Positions 1-11,940 of a stretch of DNA of 64,000 nt are shown piece after piece (position 1 is the stretch's first letter; each line of letters opens with the position of its first letter). Source of the DNA: Ashinkailepas kermadecensis (taxonomy: Eukaryota; Arthropoda; Thecostraca; Neolepadidae); contig JAOTOM010004747.1 in the NCBI GenBank assembly GCA_034440615.1, positions 124,001 to 188,000 of the forward strand, given 5' to 3'. Both the position numbers and the translations under genes were made by a program. The notes beneath the pieces were generated by a model, which was not told the DNA's origin, searched no databases, and saw nothing but the letters and a program-made list of their open reading frames with translations.

Positions 1-299
1 ACATGGCAGCCGGACTGGGAATTCTCATTTTGCAGACGATAATGATTGCCGAGTTATGAATGGGGACTTGCTATTTTCAGTCCTTGCACGAACTAGCAGA
101 TCTAGTGAGTCAGAAGATGTCACACCATGATGTAATAAAGGTGGACTCCCTGAGGAAGTAGATATGTATTATTGGTAGATGTCTAGGAATATTAGGTCAG
201 ATAGGTACAGCAATAAGACGTTGTTTTCGAATAACATTATTGTCCACAAATCGACAGTTACATAATGAACATCTTCAAATAAGAGAGCGTTCAACAATT

Positions 300-326
300 A
301 GGTACGTTACGCTCAGTAACGTACCT
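300..326. other. Perfect 11-bp inverted repeat (hairpin)
   Basis: The arm AGGTACGTTAC is followed by a 5-base loop (GCTCA) and the exact reverse complement GTAACGTACCT. It lies in otherwise unremarkable AT-rich sequence with no gene nearby. It could be a transposon-end remnant; no function can be assigned. The rest of bases 1-480 shows nothing recognisable. Confidence 0.5.
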
Positions 327-479
327 AACGAACTCTTCCGCCCCCCCCATTAGCATCCAAAAATAAGGAAACAAGAATACAAGGAATTTTGAGATTTTCA
401 CTACGCAAAACCATACATTTTTATTCTACATTACATTTACATATACTGACCAGCTTTTCCCAACATGCCTTAGGGACTT

Positions 480-1960
480 TCCTTAGCTTTCAGGGGGCTC
501 TGTTGGCCCTCAAGTGCTCTTCTCAAGCTGCTAGGCGTCCTTCACAGTTATCGGCAGCTCTTGTGGTTTCAAGAATATTCTAGTGCTGAGGGTGAACCTC
601 AATATTCCTCACAGCGATCGCCAGCTAGCAGAGAGTTATTTGTACATATGAGGAGCTTGTTCATCCATTAGGGTTCGCTCTCAGCCTCATGATAATCCCA
701 GTCCTGTCCTCTCTGACTCTCGGAGATCCCTTTCATCACTCAGGGCCCTCCCATGCTTTTAGGAGCCAGCACAGTCCTCCATAGCCCTGTCTCACTCTCA
801 TCGCGGGGAATTTCAGCTGAGATGGGCCCTCACAAGTCCTCTTCATCTCTTAGGGGTCCTGTTCATCCCTCAGGGACCCTTTCAAACACCAATAGCAACT
901 CAGCCCTCGCTAGCCCATCAGCGCCCTGTTTATTCCTCAGCTGTTAGAGGCATATTCAGGGGTGTTATTTATATACTTTTTGGGAGTGCCCCCTTAATGT
1001 TGGCTTTGAACTCCCTCCCCCCCCCCCCCAATAATTTTAGCTTTAACATGTGACCCTGTGGAGTGTGCCCCAAATCCATTCGGTCCTTCATCATGTATTT
1101 TGCCCCCCCCCACCTCCAATAATTTTCCGAAATCAACACCCATGGGCCCATGTCAGCTAAAACTACTCTTTTCAGCTGACAGGCATTCCAGCTCTAGGGC
1201 GGGTCATCTCTTGTCTTCACGGCCCTTGCCAGCCCTCAGGGTGGACGTCTTCAGGTCTCAATGATCCTTTCCACACAAGCTGCAAGATACATTTTAATTT
1301 TTCCTCGGTTATATTTCATCCCTCAGTACGGCCGCCTGGGGACCCATCGGACTCGCCAAGGGAGCGGGTGTCCTTTCACCTCTTGGAAACACCACTGCTT
1401 TTTAATAGCCCGGGGCCCTCCATGGGCTTAGAGGCCCTTTACGTAGCACCGGGAACCTTCCGCTCGGTCCGGACCATCTCTATACCTCGCGGGCATCTTT
1501 GTCGGCCTGAGGTCCGCTGTCAGCTCTGATCCCCTCTCCATCAGCTTGAACCAAAGCCATCCCAGTGGCCCTGCATGTTCGGCCCGGACGCCCCTCCGTC
1601 GACTCAGGGACGCTCTTCCACGGCTCAGAACATTGTCCGTCCTGCCTGAGTCCTCTCCTTCAAAAGCTTGGGCCTCCTCTATCACGCAAGGGGCCCCCTG
1701 TGCGGTGTTGGTGCCCTCCGTCGGCTCAGGGGCCCTTCATGCCGGCTCTTGACTCTCTCCGACGGCTCGAGGTCCTCCCACTGCTAGGGGTCCCCTCCGT
1801 TGGCACAGGGGCTCTCCTAAGCGATTCAGGGCCTCCTCGGTCAGGCCGGAAGACCTCCTTCAACAACTTGCGGCCCCTTCATCAGATCAGGGGCCCCCTT
1901 CATCAGATCGATCAGGGACCAGGGGCCGGTTGCTATGCTGTCTTGCTGGTTAGGTCTTGA
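480..1960. repeat. Degenerate GGGCCC-type tandem array
   Basis: A long, heavily diverged array built from units of about 20-30 bases of the form GGGGCCCTTCATC..CTCA. The best preserved units are at about 1690-1930. Short open frames across it are by-products of the repeat and GC content. The same kind of array recurs at 5.7-6.0, 27.6-28.3, 28.7-29.0 and, in reverse orientation, 60.0-60.7 kb, and related sequence lies inside the hAT-like element at 9.3-9.6 kb. Confidence 0.6.
1000..1160 (+). repeat. Dispersed poly-C / CCAATAATTTT repeat
   Basis: Poly-C runs followed by CCAATAATTTT occur twice here (about 1015-1040 and 1106-1130). Related sequence appears at 7215-7320 and 26740-26900, and in reverse orientation at 28640-28680. 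The stretch around 1086-1160 aligns by eye with 26826-26900: both read CATGTATT, a C-run, then AATTTAAGAAA-like sequence and ACACC.ATG. This is an interspersed family of unknown class. Confidence 0.5.
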
Positions 1961-4456
1961 GTGGTGTCTGAGTAGCAGTCGTCTTAGTTTGGAGTAGTCT
2001 TGGAATCTTGTGTGGTCGTCTTGGAGTCTTGTGTGGTCGTCTTGTTATTGGGTCTGTGTTATTGGGTCTTGCTCCACTGCGGTGCGCCCTTGACGTCGAA
2101 GCGACCTTGTGACAGGTGTTTCCGCGCGGCCGCCGGCCGGCGGCCACGCTCGCTACGCTCACGGGCGCCGGGCGGCTCCCCTGGCCCGCGCCGATCCCGC
2201 TTCCGGCGTGCCGCCGGCCCCCAACCGGGGCGGCCCACAGCGAGCGGTGTGCCTCGAGTCCACGGTGTAGTTTGTGCAGTCATCATGTGTCATATCATCA
2301 TGTCTTCGTATGGTCATCTTGTCGGCGCCCCGTGACTCGTTATCCTAACACAAATGTATACTTAGCGAGGTCGAATCTCTCACTTCACCACTTCCATCCG
2401 TGAGTGAACCTGGCTTGGTCGTGGCGCCAGTGATAGAGGAACCGCATGATTGGAGAGACCTAGGAGGGGGCGGGGGTCATAAGAGTAATGGACGGACATT
2501 GGAGTTGGAAATGCGTCCGTCACCGGCCCTCGTCCAGCTTCGGGGCCCTATTCAGTGTTAAAGTCCCCCCCCCTTGTTTCCCTCCATGTCCTCCACCAGC
2601 AATGCCCCCACGGGTCACCGGACTGGCAAATTGAGGGCCTAGGCAATTATCCTGGGTCAAATTTTGACAATGATGTGTTTCTGACAGCTGCATGCACACA
2701 TCAGGCCCCAAACAGCCCCCACTGGTCCTTAAGTACCCTTAGCTAGGCCATGTACACTCACATGCATTTCCATTCATTCCGAACGTTCGCTCCATTAATG
2801 ACACATGTAAATGTTTGGCCCGCGATTTCCCTTCCAGTGGTATGTGCGCATTCATCGAGTCTTAACTCCCTCAGACCGTTGCTTAGGGCTTTCTAGCCCA
2901 AAGTTAAATGTTAATTACCCGTGCTTAGGTCCACAACTGTGACCGGCTGACGCGACACTGTTGGTTGGGAATGATATACTATTGCTTTACTGCCTTCAAG
3001 GCTCGATGACACTGGGCTGCGATATTCCGTTAGTTTCTGATGGTCTTATGCTGGGCTTGAGTAATAATGACCGAAATACCTACACTTAAATGAGTCAAAT
3101 GCCTTGCCAGGACTTGCATGCTCTAACTTGCAATCGGCGGGCACCCCCACAGGTGGTCCTGGGCCACAAATCGGTCGGGATGGCCCCCTATCGTCTTTCT
3201 AACCTATCCTGCCCGGGGTGGTCATGGTCGGGAGACCCTCAAATCCCCTGCCTGTCCTATCCTTGGGGGCTTACGGAACGCCAAACTTCATCTCCCCTGT
3301 CTGTGCCGTAATCGAGAGGCCCAGGCCTGCTGGAATAGCTGAGACGGGAAAGGAATACCGACCTAGCCGTTTTTGGCTTTTACCTAACTGTGCGCACAGA
3401 TTCATCCCGACCCAAAATTGGGTGCCGCTGCCTGCGAGCTTACCCATCGATCCCGTCGGATCTGACCACCCTCGGGATGCCCTTCCGCGCTCTGGGATCA
3501 CCAGGCCGGAGGGTTTTTGCGGCCTAGAATTTCTCAAGTGAACCAGCTGCCTTGTGAATATCCAGTCTTTCCGGCACGCTTTCCCAGGGGTTCAACCAAC
3601 AGTGTTTCGTCATTTTCCCCGTCTTCTATCAGACCTCCTCCGTCTCCTCCGAAGAGAAGAGGGCGGAGGCTCACGTTTGGGCCCATGGAAGTTATCGCCC
3701 GTGGAAGGGCGGCTTGCAGGCCGTCTCCTCGCTAATTGCGTAAGTCGTCTCACGTTTTTCCGTCACAGACGGTAGTCAGGTTCGTCCTGTCCTGTCTTGC
3801 CGGCTAGCTTTACATTAAGTAACGGACGAACCCGGAATTAATTCCCTGCTAAATCCCTCTTTCGCACATAGTACGTTTGGCCACTTAATGGTCAGTGGTT
3901 AATGGTTCGTTCCTCAACTACATCAACTTAAGTATTTTGGACCTCCGAACGTTTACCAGGCCCGCGGCATTCAAGGGTAATACATGCACTGACAGGTACA
4001 AAGCCTGAGGGCAAGTTTCCAGCGACTTCCCGGTAAACGTTGTTCCCCCATCGTGACTCAAAGCTGAGCGAGTATGTAAGTGCTGCACGTCATTTAACGC
4101 CTGGTTGCCTTTTCATTCTTGATAAATGCTTGGCTTGTGTAACATCCGCTATTTTTCGTTCAGTCAAGGATGACATCAAGACCCTCATATACCCGCCGGA
4201 ACCAAACCCATTTGTCTGGTTGAATGTAATGCAAATTACAACGTATATGCAGATAAGCACACTGAAATGGCGGATCTCTGATACACAAAATGTCCCTGTC
4301 GTGCGATACTCCCATTCACTACTGACTATTCGGGTTAACGGTAATGGTCTGTTCCCTCCACAAGGGTTAATGAACCCTTGGCTTGGCAGCACCGACCGCT
4401 CGGCTGCCTGTGTGCTGGGAAACAGGTGTTGACGTTTGATTGGAGGGCGAGCGAGA

Positions 4457-4539
<83 letters not shown>

Positions 4540-5178
4540 TACAGAGAACAGAGTGACAGTGGGGAAGAGACCGGGGGTATTCCCACCTTGACCGTAATCG
4601 CTGAGTGACGTGGGGCCCCAGCAGATCTAAGCTACTTTAATTCCCCATGGAAAGAAGGTGGTTATTTAGCATGTGGTGAGCCAGAAGACATGCCCTCTTC
4701 ACTAACGTCTTCCCGGAACCAGTGGTTCCCCCGTCACCTAAACTCTTGTCAATAATGTGCGTGCGGGTTATGTATTTCACTTATACCATTCATTTCTAAA
4801 CTATGTATACATTCATGTCTCATGCACAGCGACCTTGGACCTTGCATTTCTAAACGATAAACATTCAGGTATCCTCCATTTTTACCCTTCCCGGGGCAGA
4901 CGGCTACCCATATCCCACCGCTGGCTGGTCCATCCCATTCACAAAAAAGGGACCGGTGGCGGACGGGTCACATGGTTTGCATGACTGTTCACGGAAACAT
5001 TGCCACTCCTGCCCTGATCCATTCACATTTGCTGTGTTCACTCGCTTTTCGCAGAGTCCTTCAGTAGTGGCCGTGTCGATCGAACGCGAGCGAAGTTCAC
5101 CGTTGTCACCACAATCACTCCACTCAGCTCGCGAGCGACTCCCGAACGATTCCGTTGGAATGTGTCTCTCCTCCGTCG
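1961..5178. other. Intergenic, no recognisable gene
   Basis: Short open frames only, with no domain, splice-supported exon or RNA gene that I recognise. Bases 2100-2270 are strongly GC- and CpG-rich, which explains overlapping frames on both strands. Bases 3090-3780 are also fairly GC-rich, with frames on both strands that lack recognisable motifs. Confidence 0.5.
4448..4547. repeat. (GA)n microsatellite
   Basis: About 100 bases of nearly pure GA dinucleotide repeat, interrupted by a short G run near 4501. The Arg-Glu-rich and Ser-Leu-rich frames that cross it are repeat artefacts. Confidence 0.9.
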
Positions 5179-5290
5179 CAGCCGTGGGTGGTCCGCCTCC
5201 GGCGGCTGCCTCGGGTGGTGTCCACCTCCGACGACTGCTTTGGGTGGTCTCTCTACGACGACTGCCTTGGGTGATGTGTGTCTCGACTCC
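5179..5290. repeat. Short minisatellite, about 28-bp unit, 4 copies
   Basis: Four imperfect units of the form GCCTTGGGTGGT..CTACGACGACT follow one another just upstream of a TATA-like motif. Units vary between about 27 and 29 bases, so a coding function is unlikely. Confidence 0.7.
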
Positions 5291-5304
5291 CCCGGGGTGG
5301 CGCT

Positions 5305-5335
5305 TATAAATGGCGCGGCCGGCCCCAGATATCAC
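5305..5335 (+). promoter_or_regulatory. Candidate TATA box with initiator-like site
   Basis: TATAAA (5305-5310) sits in a GC-rich context. A TCACAC sequence with its A near 5333 lies about 28 bases downstream, the spacing expected for a TATA/initiator core promoter. No gene can be recognised downstream, so this may be chance or an element-borne promoter. Confidence 0.25.
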
Positions 5336-5734
5336 ACAACGCACGTCAGGCTCTTTGTGCCCCGTGGCCGGGCTGGTGGCTGATGGTGCCGGCTGGTGAC
5401 GCTGGTGACTGGTGACTGGTGACTGCCGGCCGCTGATTGGCGGTTGGCAGTTCCGGCTGTCCTGAGCGGTAGCTGTTTCCAGGTTACTGGGTCAGGCTGA
5501 TACCCGTGGCTGGGCGGAAGTCACTCTTTGCATTTGCGGCAGCTTCAAGTGGCCGCTATTGACAGTGTGTGGGCGTATCGGCGACGAGTAGGCTTCGTGT
5601 TTGAGTAGCTTTTCACAAATTTATTCGCACCTGCCACGGGTTTCCGGTCGCGGCGGCTGGATGTCTCGTGTAGTCGGGCCGCATGGAAACCGCATGAAAC
5701 TCCGTATTGAAAATGTAAGCCGTCTTACAGGACC

Positions 5735-6068
5735 CTTCATATTGACTCGGGGCCCTCTCCGTCAACCAGGGGGCCCTTCCAACGATCCGGGGCCCCTCCA
5801 TCGATCTAGAAGCCCTTCACGCTAGCCAAGACAAGGGCCCTCAACATTTTCCGGATGCCACTGTTGACTCGGGATCCTCTTCATCGGTTCGGGACCTTTT
5901 TCGTTAGCCCGGGGCCCTTTTTGCCGATCCAGAGGCCCCTCACGTCGGCCCAGGGGGCCGTTGCGGGCCCCTCAAGGCGGTCGCCTGGAGGGCCCCCACC
6001 GACCCTCCAGGGGGAGGGGGCGGGCGGCTGCCCTCTGCGCTCTCCCCCTTTGGCTACGGCCCTGGTCA
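5735..6068. repeat. GGGCCC-type array with hAT-like end
   Basis: Tandem degenerate units of about 20-30 bases (GGGGCCCTCCATCGATC-like) are followed by a conserved tail: ACCCTCCAGGGGG, GGCTGCC, then CTCCCCCTTTGGCTACGGCCCTGG. The same tail follows the array at 28.7-29.1 kb, where it ends GGCTACGCCACTG, the complement of the hAT-like end CAGTGGCGTAGCC. I therefore read it as a non-autonomous element carrying an internal array. No left end was identified. Confidence 0.5.
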
Positions 6069-7039
6069 GATTTGCGACATGCGACAGCCCAATACAATAG
6101 TTTATATTATAAATTTCCCGAAGTAGTGGCCAATGACTCTATGCATTTGTGCTTTAAATAGGTTCGATAACATATATCTATTCTCATCCCACCGTATCTC
6201 ATCCCGAAGAAATTGACAGCAAAACACTACGTACGTACAACGCTCGTATTCCGTGCTGAAAATACTGTTCTTCAATCCCGCCTGTGTTAAAGCAAAGCCA
6301 GGATTCCATATGGCATATAGGAGAAAAGGTAAGTGTAGCAGGACGAAACCCGGGAACTTAAAATATACGACTCATGAGATGAGAGCGAAGCTGCATGTCC
6401 CTGTTTAATTCGTGATTATAAGGTAGGTGCGTTGTTGCATAGCTATAGCGCTACAAGCGCTCACACGCGCTATGGCCTGGCCAACCGAGCTGATTGTTTT
6501 TCTAGGCGTTAAATGAAAGCTGCTTCGGCGCGGCCTTGCTCGTGCTCGCTGTAGTTCGATGTCGCGACCAGCAGTCAGGTTCTGCGCACATCAAGGTCAG
6601 GTGTCACTCGGTTGCGTAACGCCAACAACAATCCGTGACAAAGCATTCCGATTGAAGTCAGTCGCACAGGCGTAACCAGGGGGGGGGGCGAGTCTGCCCC
6701 TTAGCAAACAAGTAATTTTGAGATCTTGATCACTGAACACAAAAAAATGTAACGGCACGCTGAAAGCGTTATCTGTTTCATAACATTTTTTCGGTCTGAC
6801 CCCCATTGAAGAAAGCCCTTAACTGCGCTACCGGTCAGTCGTGCATGCTAATTCCGGTTTAAATTGCGCCTCAATGCGAAAAGTAACATGTCATTTCGAT
6901 CCGCATTGTAAATCGGTGGTAGGTATCGTTTCGTCGGACCGCTCATCACGGGAATTGTTACGTGATATAGATATTAAAACGCCAGCTCATGCATACTTCG
7001 TGCTCAATCGCTGCTTTATATTTCCAGTCGACAAATACC
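6069..7039. other. Intergenic, no recognisable gene
   Basis: No gene is recognised. Around 6665 a CAGGCGTAACCAGGGGGG motif resembles the hAT-like termini seen at 9260 and 29525, but I found no matching right end or target duplication. Confidence 0.4.
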
Positions 7040-7565
7040 CCCACTCGGCACCTGACCGAGTTTTACATCAATATATAATTATAAATCTAATAGATCTATT
7101 AGATTTCCAGTCTACGCTGTTGTAAAACAAGCAAACAATTCGTATTTGGTAGGTTTATCACCGTCCCATAAGATGGGTATACTACACCAGGGATGTAGCT
7201 TTGTATACTTTTGGTAAAGCACTTTCCCACTCCCAAATGTTGGCTTTGCTCCACCCCTTCGAATAGTTTTAACTTTTAGCATGGATCCTATGTGTGTTGT
7301 GCCCTCCCAATAATTATTAGAATCGTAAATTTATAAACAACACGCTTTCGTTGAATTAAGCATTATGATTTCCTACAAAACGCTTTGATGGAATGCTGCC
7401 GCATTGCCGCTATATTGAAGTACACTTCTATGTATATTCATATATCCGCTATAATATATAACCCTACTCACTTGACCGAATTTTATATAGATAAAAAAGT
7501 ATAGATATAATGGGTCTATTAGAGTTCCGGTCTACGCTGTTGTAAAGCAAGCGAATAATTCATGT
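7040..7565 (+). repeat. Direct repeat pair upstream of the Penelope-like element
   Basis: About 90-100 bases at 7045-7135 recur in diverged form at 7460-7560. Both have ACCGAATTTTAYAT-like sequence, then TCTATTAGA, then GTCTACGCTGTTGTAAA and an AAGC run. Direct repeats near a Penelope-like element could be remnants of its LTR-like structure (inference). Confidence 0.45.
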
Positions 7566-7682
7566 TCATATATCTGCTGATGATTACAAGAGAAAGACAA
7601 TATACCTATTGTCAGGAGCAACAACTACCGTAAAGTTTAACAAGGTGCTGCGAAGAAAGAACTTGACAGGTTCAACAAGAAG

Positions 7683-9130
7683 GTGATGCAGACACTGAAG
7701 AGGTCGGCGCAGGGCAAAACACTATCTGCTGGAGGAGACCCCAGGGCGCCCAGCATGAGGGGTTCTCCCAACACGTACAAGCCAAAGGCCCCAATGCGCC
7801 GCATCACGTCTAGGATAGGGAGTGCACCACACCGACTCGTGAAAATACTTGCAAATCCTCTGTCTAGCGCACTAGGAATAATAAGTGATAGTCATGCTAG
7901 AAATTATAGTGATTTTCTGAATCGGATTAGGGACAGGGAAGTAAATGGCACGAAGTTGGCTAGACTGGATGTGAAGTCACTCTTCACTAATTCTCCTATC
8001 GGCGGTGCAATGGAGGCAGTCAGGAGGGCGCTGGAGATGGTCGATGAGAACTCTTTACCTTCAAGTAGAGAAGATTCCGCTGAACTCGTGGAGCTGTGTG
8101 TCAGTCCACCACTGGGGGTGGACCATTTCCATCAGGTGCTCGGTGATGGATGCTTTTGGGCTAGACATGTTGATGATTGTTTAATGGTTGTGCCGGAGCA
8201 CACCGACCTACATGAAATGCCAGGCAGAATGAACGACGTGCACACGAGCATCAAATTCACTGTAGATAGAGGGACGGAAAACTGCCTTTCCCGAACATCA
8301 TGATTTCAAGAAATGAGAGGAGCCTAGCATTTGCATATCGGAAGCCCACTATAAAAAGAAATGACTTCGTCCACTTCTTTTAAGGCCACCCCACACGGAC
8401 CAAAAGGGGTGACTCTGGGTTTCTATCTACGGGCATACCAAATTTGTTCCCCTGAGCGCCTCCAAGAGGAGTGAACACCGACAGCATAGATATTCAGATG
8501 CCTTAAATTTCCACTGGGTCTACTTTTGGACCTCAAAGCAAAAGCAAAACGTGTACCCGATGACGGGCACATAGACATAACATGCTATGTATACCATATA
8601 TATATTTTTACATACAAGTCCGGGCTAACAGAACCCATATCCGGTCCATTATTGTCCCCATACAGCAAAATATCGTAAGCATCTCCCGCTATATGGGCGG
8701 CCTGGCAAGAATAGTAGAGTGCACTGGGCAGAAGATAAGGGACATCCTTGGTACTCAGCATAAAAAATCCGATAGTCACCAGTCGGCTATATACAAGATC
8801 CCGTGTGGACGGTGCGCAATAGTATATATTGGTGAGCCAGGCCGCTCCATTAAAAAACGGATGAGGGAGCACAGGGGAGACTTATGTAACCACAGGCTAT
8901 GCAATGTCATAGTCATCCATGCAGATAGGGAAGGACACCTCCCAGATTGGAACGGGTCACATGACATATTTAAGATAGATAATAAGTTGAGGATGAAAGC
9001 ATTGGAGGCGGCCCACATAGTTACCGAAGAGAGCATCAATACATCTCCGGGATCCATAAAAGTAGCCCACGCAGTAGCATGCATGACTAAGGGAGATGTG
9101 ACAAATGAACAGGTGGCGAGAGCGGGATAG
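7683..9130 (+). pseudogene. Penelope-like retroelement: RT plus GIY-YIG endonuclease, decayed
   Basis: The first part (7683-8303) shows Penelope-type reverse transcriptase features: a GSAPHRLVKILANPLS stretch, then LARLDVKSLFTNSPI, then ARHVDDCLMVV, the catalytic xVDD box. Between the LFTN region and the VDD box the expected segment with the Q..GL..G.PLSP signature is missing, so the domain is internally deleted. Bases 8304-8581 still read as the following RT region (SLAFAYRKPT, then GVTLGFYLRAYQICSPERLQ) but in shifting frames. A GIY-YIG endonuclease follows from about 8790 to 9110 (SAIYKIPCGRCAIVYIGEPGR, given here only as landmarks: KIPCG, VYIGEPGRS, MREHRGDL, later EAAHIV). RT plus C-terminal GIY-YIG is the diagnostic Penelope architecture. 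The copy cannot be active. Confidence 0.85.
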
Positions 9131-9250
9131 GCAAACACAAACAGACAATACACAAATACATACACACACTAACGCAAATACACATACACACAAACACACA
9201 CGCGCGCACACACACCCACCAAACCACACGCACAGTACACATGCACGCAC
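9131..9250. repeat. (CA)n-rich microsatellite
   Basis: Imperfect ACACAC/ACGCAC tract directly after the Penelope-like endonuclease frame and just before the hAT-like insertion. Confidence 0.8.
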
Positions 9251-9259
9251 ACATCTAGG

Positions 9260-9673
9260 CAGTGGCGCAACCAGGATTTCAGTTCAGGGGGGGGGGGCCA
9301 GGGTTGGAGAGCGGGCCCCCTCGCAAGCGGGCCCCCCTCATGTTTAAAAATAAAAGTCTGCGGAAAACATGCACTTACTTTTGAGCGGGCCCCTATGTTT
9401 GTAAAACTTCGCAGAAATAAAAGCACTTTTCCTTTATCAGGGGCCCCGGTTCGAGGCTGGCCCTGGTTAAAACGGGCCCCCAGATTTTCAGTTGGTTCAA
9501 AGGGCCCCTGATTCGAGCCACAGATCCGCTTCGCGGGCCCCTAGCCAGGGCTCTGAGTAGGGTGGCCCACTCCGAGCCAGGGGCCCGCTTCGCGGGCCCC
9601 TGGCTCGGAGCGGGCCCAACAAAATTTCGGGGGGGGGCCATGGCCCCTTGCCCCCCCCCTGGTTGCGCTACTG
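9260..9673. mobile_element. Non-autonomous hAT-like element with perfect 8-bp TSD
   Basis: The left end CAGTGGCGCAACC and right end GGTTGCGCTACTG are inverted repeats (12 of 13 match). Both sides are flanked by the identical octamer CATCTAGG (9252-9259 and 9674-9681). An 8-bp target duplication with a CAGTGGCG-type terminus is typical of hAT elements. The 414-base interior has no coding capacity. It is made of GGGGCCC-containing units, including an inverted pair around GCTTCGCGGGCCCC near 9530 and 9590, plus G- and C-runs next to the ends. Confidence 0.85.
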
Positions 9674-9939
9674 CATCTAGGTCATGAATGCTCGCAAAAC
9701 CCTATATGAATGTTGCGCCGATGCCATTTGTGCATTTTCCTTGTCGACTGTGATCCGATGATGAGATGCGGAGGGTGACTGATTCCACCCACGATCGATC
9801 GATATTTTTATATTTGTATACGTGTGCTTTAGGATGTTTCGTATGAATATCTTTCGCCAGTACGTAATAGGTGGTAGATCTTGTCACACGTCAATCTGTA
9901 AATTTAAAACACTGTTTCGTATATATGTTTAACATACTA

Positions 9940-9980
9940 TTTCTCACCCTGATGGAGGCATTAAGCCGAAACGTTGGCGT
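9940..9980 (+). other. Hammerhead-ribozyme-like remnant in Penelope-like 3' region
   Basis: The sequence reads CTGATGG, AGGC, ATTA, AGCC, GAAACG. This resembles the CUGANGA / short stem II / GAAAC core of the minimal hammerhead ribozymes known from Penelope-like elements. One conserved core base does not fit without an inserted nucleotide, and no clean cleavage site is seen. It is probably a degenerate relic. Confidence 0.35.
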
Positions 9981-10968
9981 ACCTTTCCTGATAATATAAC
10001 GTCTTGTGCCATTTACTTTCTAAACTTGTCCAGTGAACCATTAACAATCTGCTATAATATTCGATAGTGTTATTTGATGCCGCTTGTATATCGCTGGCAA
10101 AGGAAACTGATTTCGATTGCGGTTGAATGCAATCATTAAGTGAATACCAATTTTCTGATGATGCAGATCGTGATTCACCACGTGTCAGGATTTCATATGT
10201 ACAATTCACTAGTTGGTTCGAGATACCAGTGGGTGGAGATACCAAGGTTAGTCACCAGCTTCAGCCACAGTAAGCACGCTGCTTTTTACAAGATTCCTAA
10301 TTCTTTGCACTCCTCAGTCCTCATATTATTTTTGTTACCAGCATTTAGGATCACGATCATTGCGATGCAGAGACCGATAGTTGGTAGAATTTAGTGAAGC
10401 ATACTTGTCATAAATGCATTGACTCGCTTTTGGGTATGTGGCCACGCAGTTTTTCAATCGAAGTGGAAAATGACAGGGGAAAACGTTTATCAGGCCGCGC
10501 TCGTATCTCCTCAAAAGAAGTCTTGAAATAGTCCCCAAGAGATTTGATTCATTCTGCAACAGGATGGCATCGCCTTATAGTTTTAACGCTCAAAATAGTG
10601 AAATCTGAAAGGCATACACTAACGCTGTGGATGAGATACGTACGCAGATGCAAACGCTATGGATACTCAATAATCTTTCACGGGCGTCCGACAAATATAG
10701 ACATTGTATTAAGGACACGAAACCATCAATCCATGGTCAAACATTTTGCTTCGTATCTTCCGATGTATATAGCGCTTATCATAGCTAATGCTTGTTGTAA
10801 ACTGGCTACGATGGGATTTTGGACAAACATTCCCGTCTCCGCTTTCGTCGCCTTCATCAATAACATCAGTGCACTACTGTTTCACCTGCACGTTCTCAAA
10901 AATACTTCTAAGTTAAACACTGGTGACCAATTGCACGTTTTCGGGAGGGGAGCTTAGACATCCCCAAT
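9981..10968. other. Intergenic, no recognisable gene
   Basis: Several short frames on both strands, none with a recognisable domain or splice support. The stretch ends at the left inverted repeat of the 4.3 kb transposon. Confidence 0.4.
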
Positions 10969-11370
10969 TTAGGCTGACCCCCATGCACGCTTTTTTCCAG
11001 CACGTTTGCTCCCCTGGTCTATTTTGATGTAACCGTGGACGCTGATTCCGAATCTGGGAACGATTTGGCAAAAATCTTGATTTTTGAGGGTGCACGGGCC
11101 AGGTAAAGGGTCAAATTTACGAATTTTGTATTACCTTGGTGGACGAATTCGCTCCTTGTGGTCGTGTGCCTTGGTTGCTATGGTAGTTTTATGCAGTGAC
11201 TCTACGTCATACACGACAGCATCAATTGCCCCCATAACCAGGTTTCTGCTCCCCGTACATCACACGAAATTCTACTTTCTCTACAACGCTTGATCCGTTT
11301 CTGCCGCCAATCACCGGTGCGCAAACTAGTAGTTTCGGTTTACGCCTATAGGTGGCAAGAGGGTTATTCC
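10969..11370 (+). repeat. Left terminal inverted repeat of the 4.3-kb transposon
   Basis: It matches the reverse complement of 14884-15286. Shared landmarks are CACGCTTTTTTCCAGCACG, GTAACCGTGGACGCTGATTC, ACGACAGC, CAACGCTTGATCCGT and TCTGCCGCCAAT. Identity is high but has many point differences, so the copy is not young. Confidence 0.85.
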
Positions 11371-11940
11371 AAGCTGAGACCGTCCAAGAACCCACTGGAA
11401 ACGGATAGTAAGGGGTGTTTGCTGCAATAGTGAAATTTACATTCATTTAGGCATGAACGCTTCATTCAGTGGGAATATATAGAGCCTGACTCTGCTAAAT
11501 ACCGAGTTGTCGATTGTTCACTGTCGATGTGGTGGTCGGGGCACTGCGTTTACGTCGGCGCTGTTGGCGAGGGGTGGAGAGAGATGGTGTATTGGAGACC
11601 TGGTGTCTGCCAGTGCTTTAAAGTTGCTCCTGAATAGTCCATCTGCGTAGTGTGACTTCGAGCAATACAAATACACAAACGAAATGATATTTGCGATTTA
11701 TGTATGCTTTATTGCTGAATAAACATGCTAATTGAAAACCATGTAAACCATACAATCGCAAATGGCCTCAATTTGCAGTCTTCTGATTTCTTAATCTTAG
11801 TGTTTCATTACATATTGTCATCCTGACATCCTGATTTGATACTTCTGTTCTTGTATGCTTGCAAATATCATCAGGTGAGCGTGCTGACTTTTCAGATCCT
11901 GTATCCTGCAGCCTATCCGTATCCAGTCTACCTATCGATA

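Noticed and set aside
1950..2403. Overlapping Arg/Pro/Gly-rich frames on both strands
   Set aside because: The region is strongly GC- and CpG-rich, so frames stay open by composition; no motif or splice support.
4335..4608. Arg/Glu-rich and Ser/Leu-rich frames
   Set aside because: They cross the (GA)n tract and reflect only the repeat.
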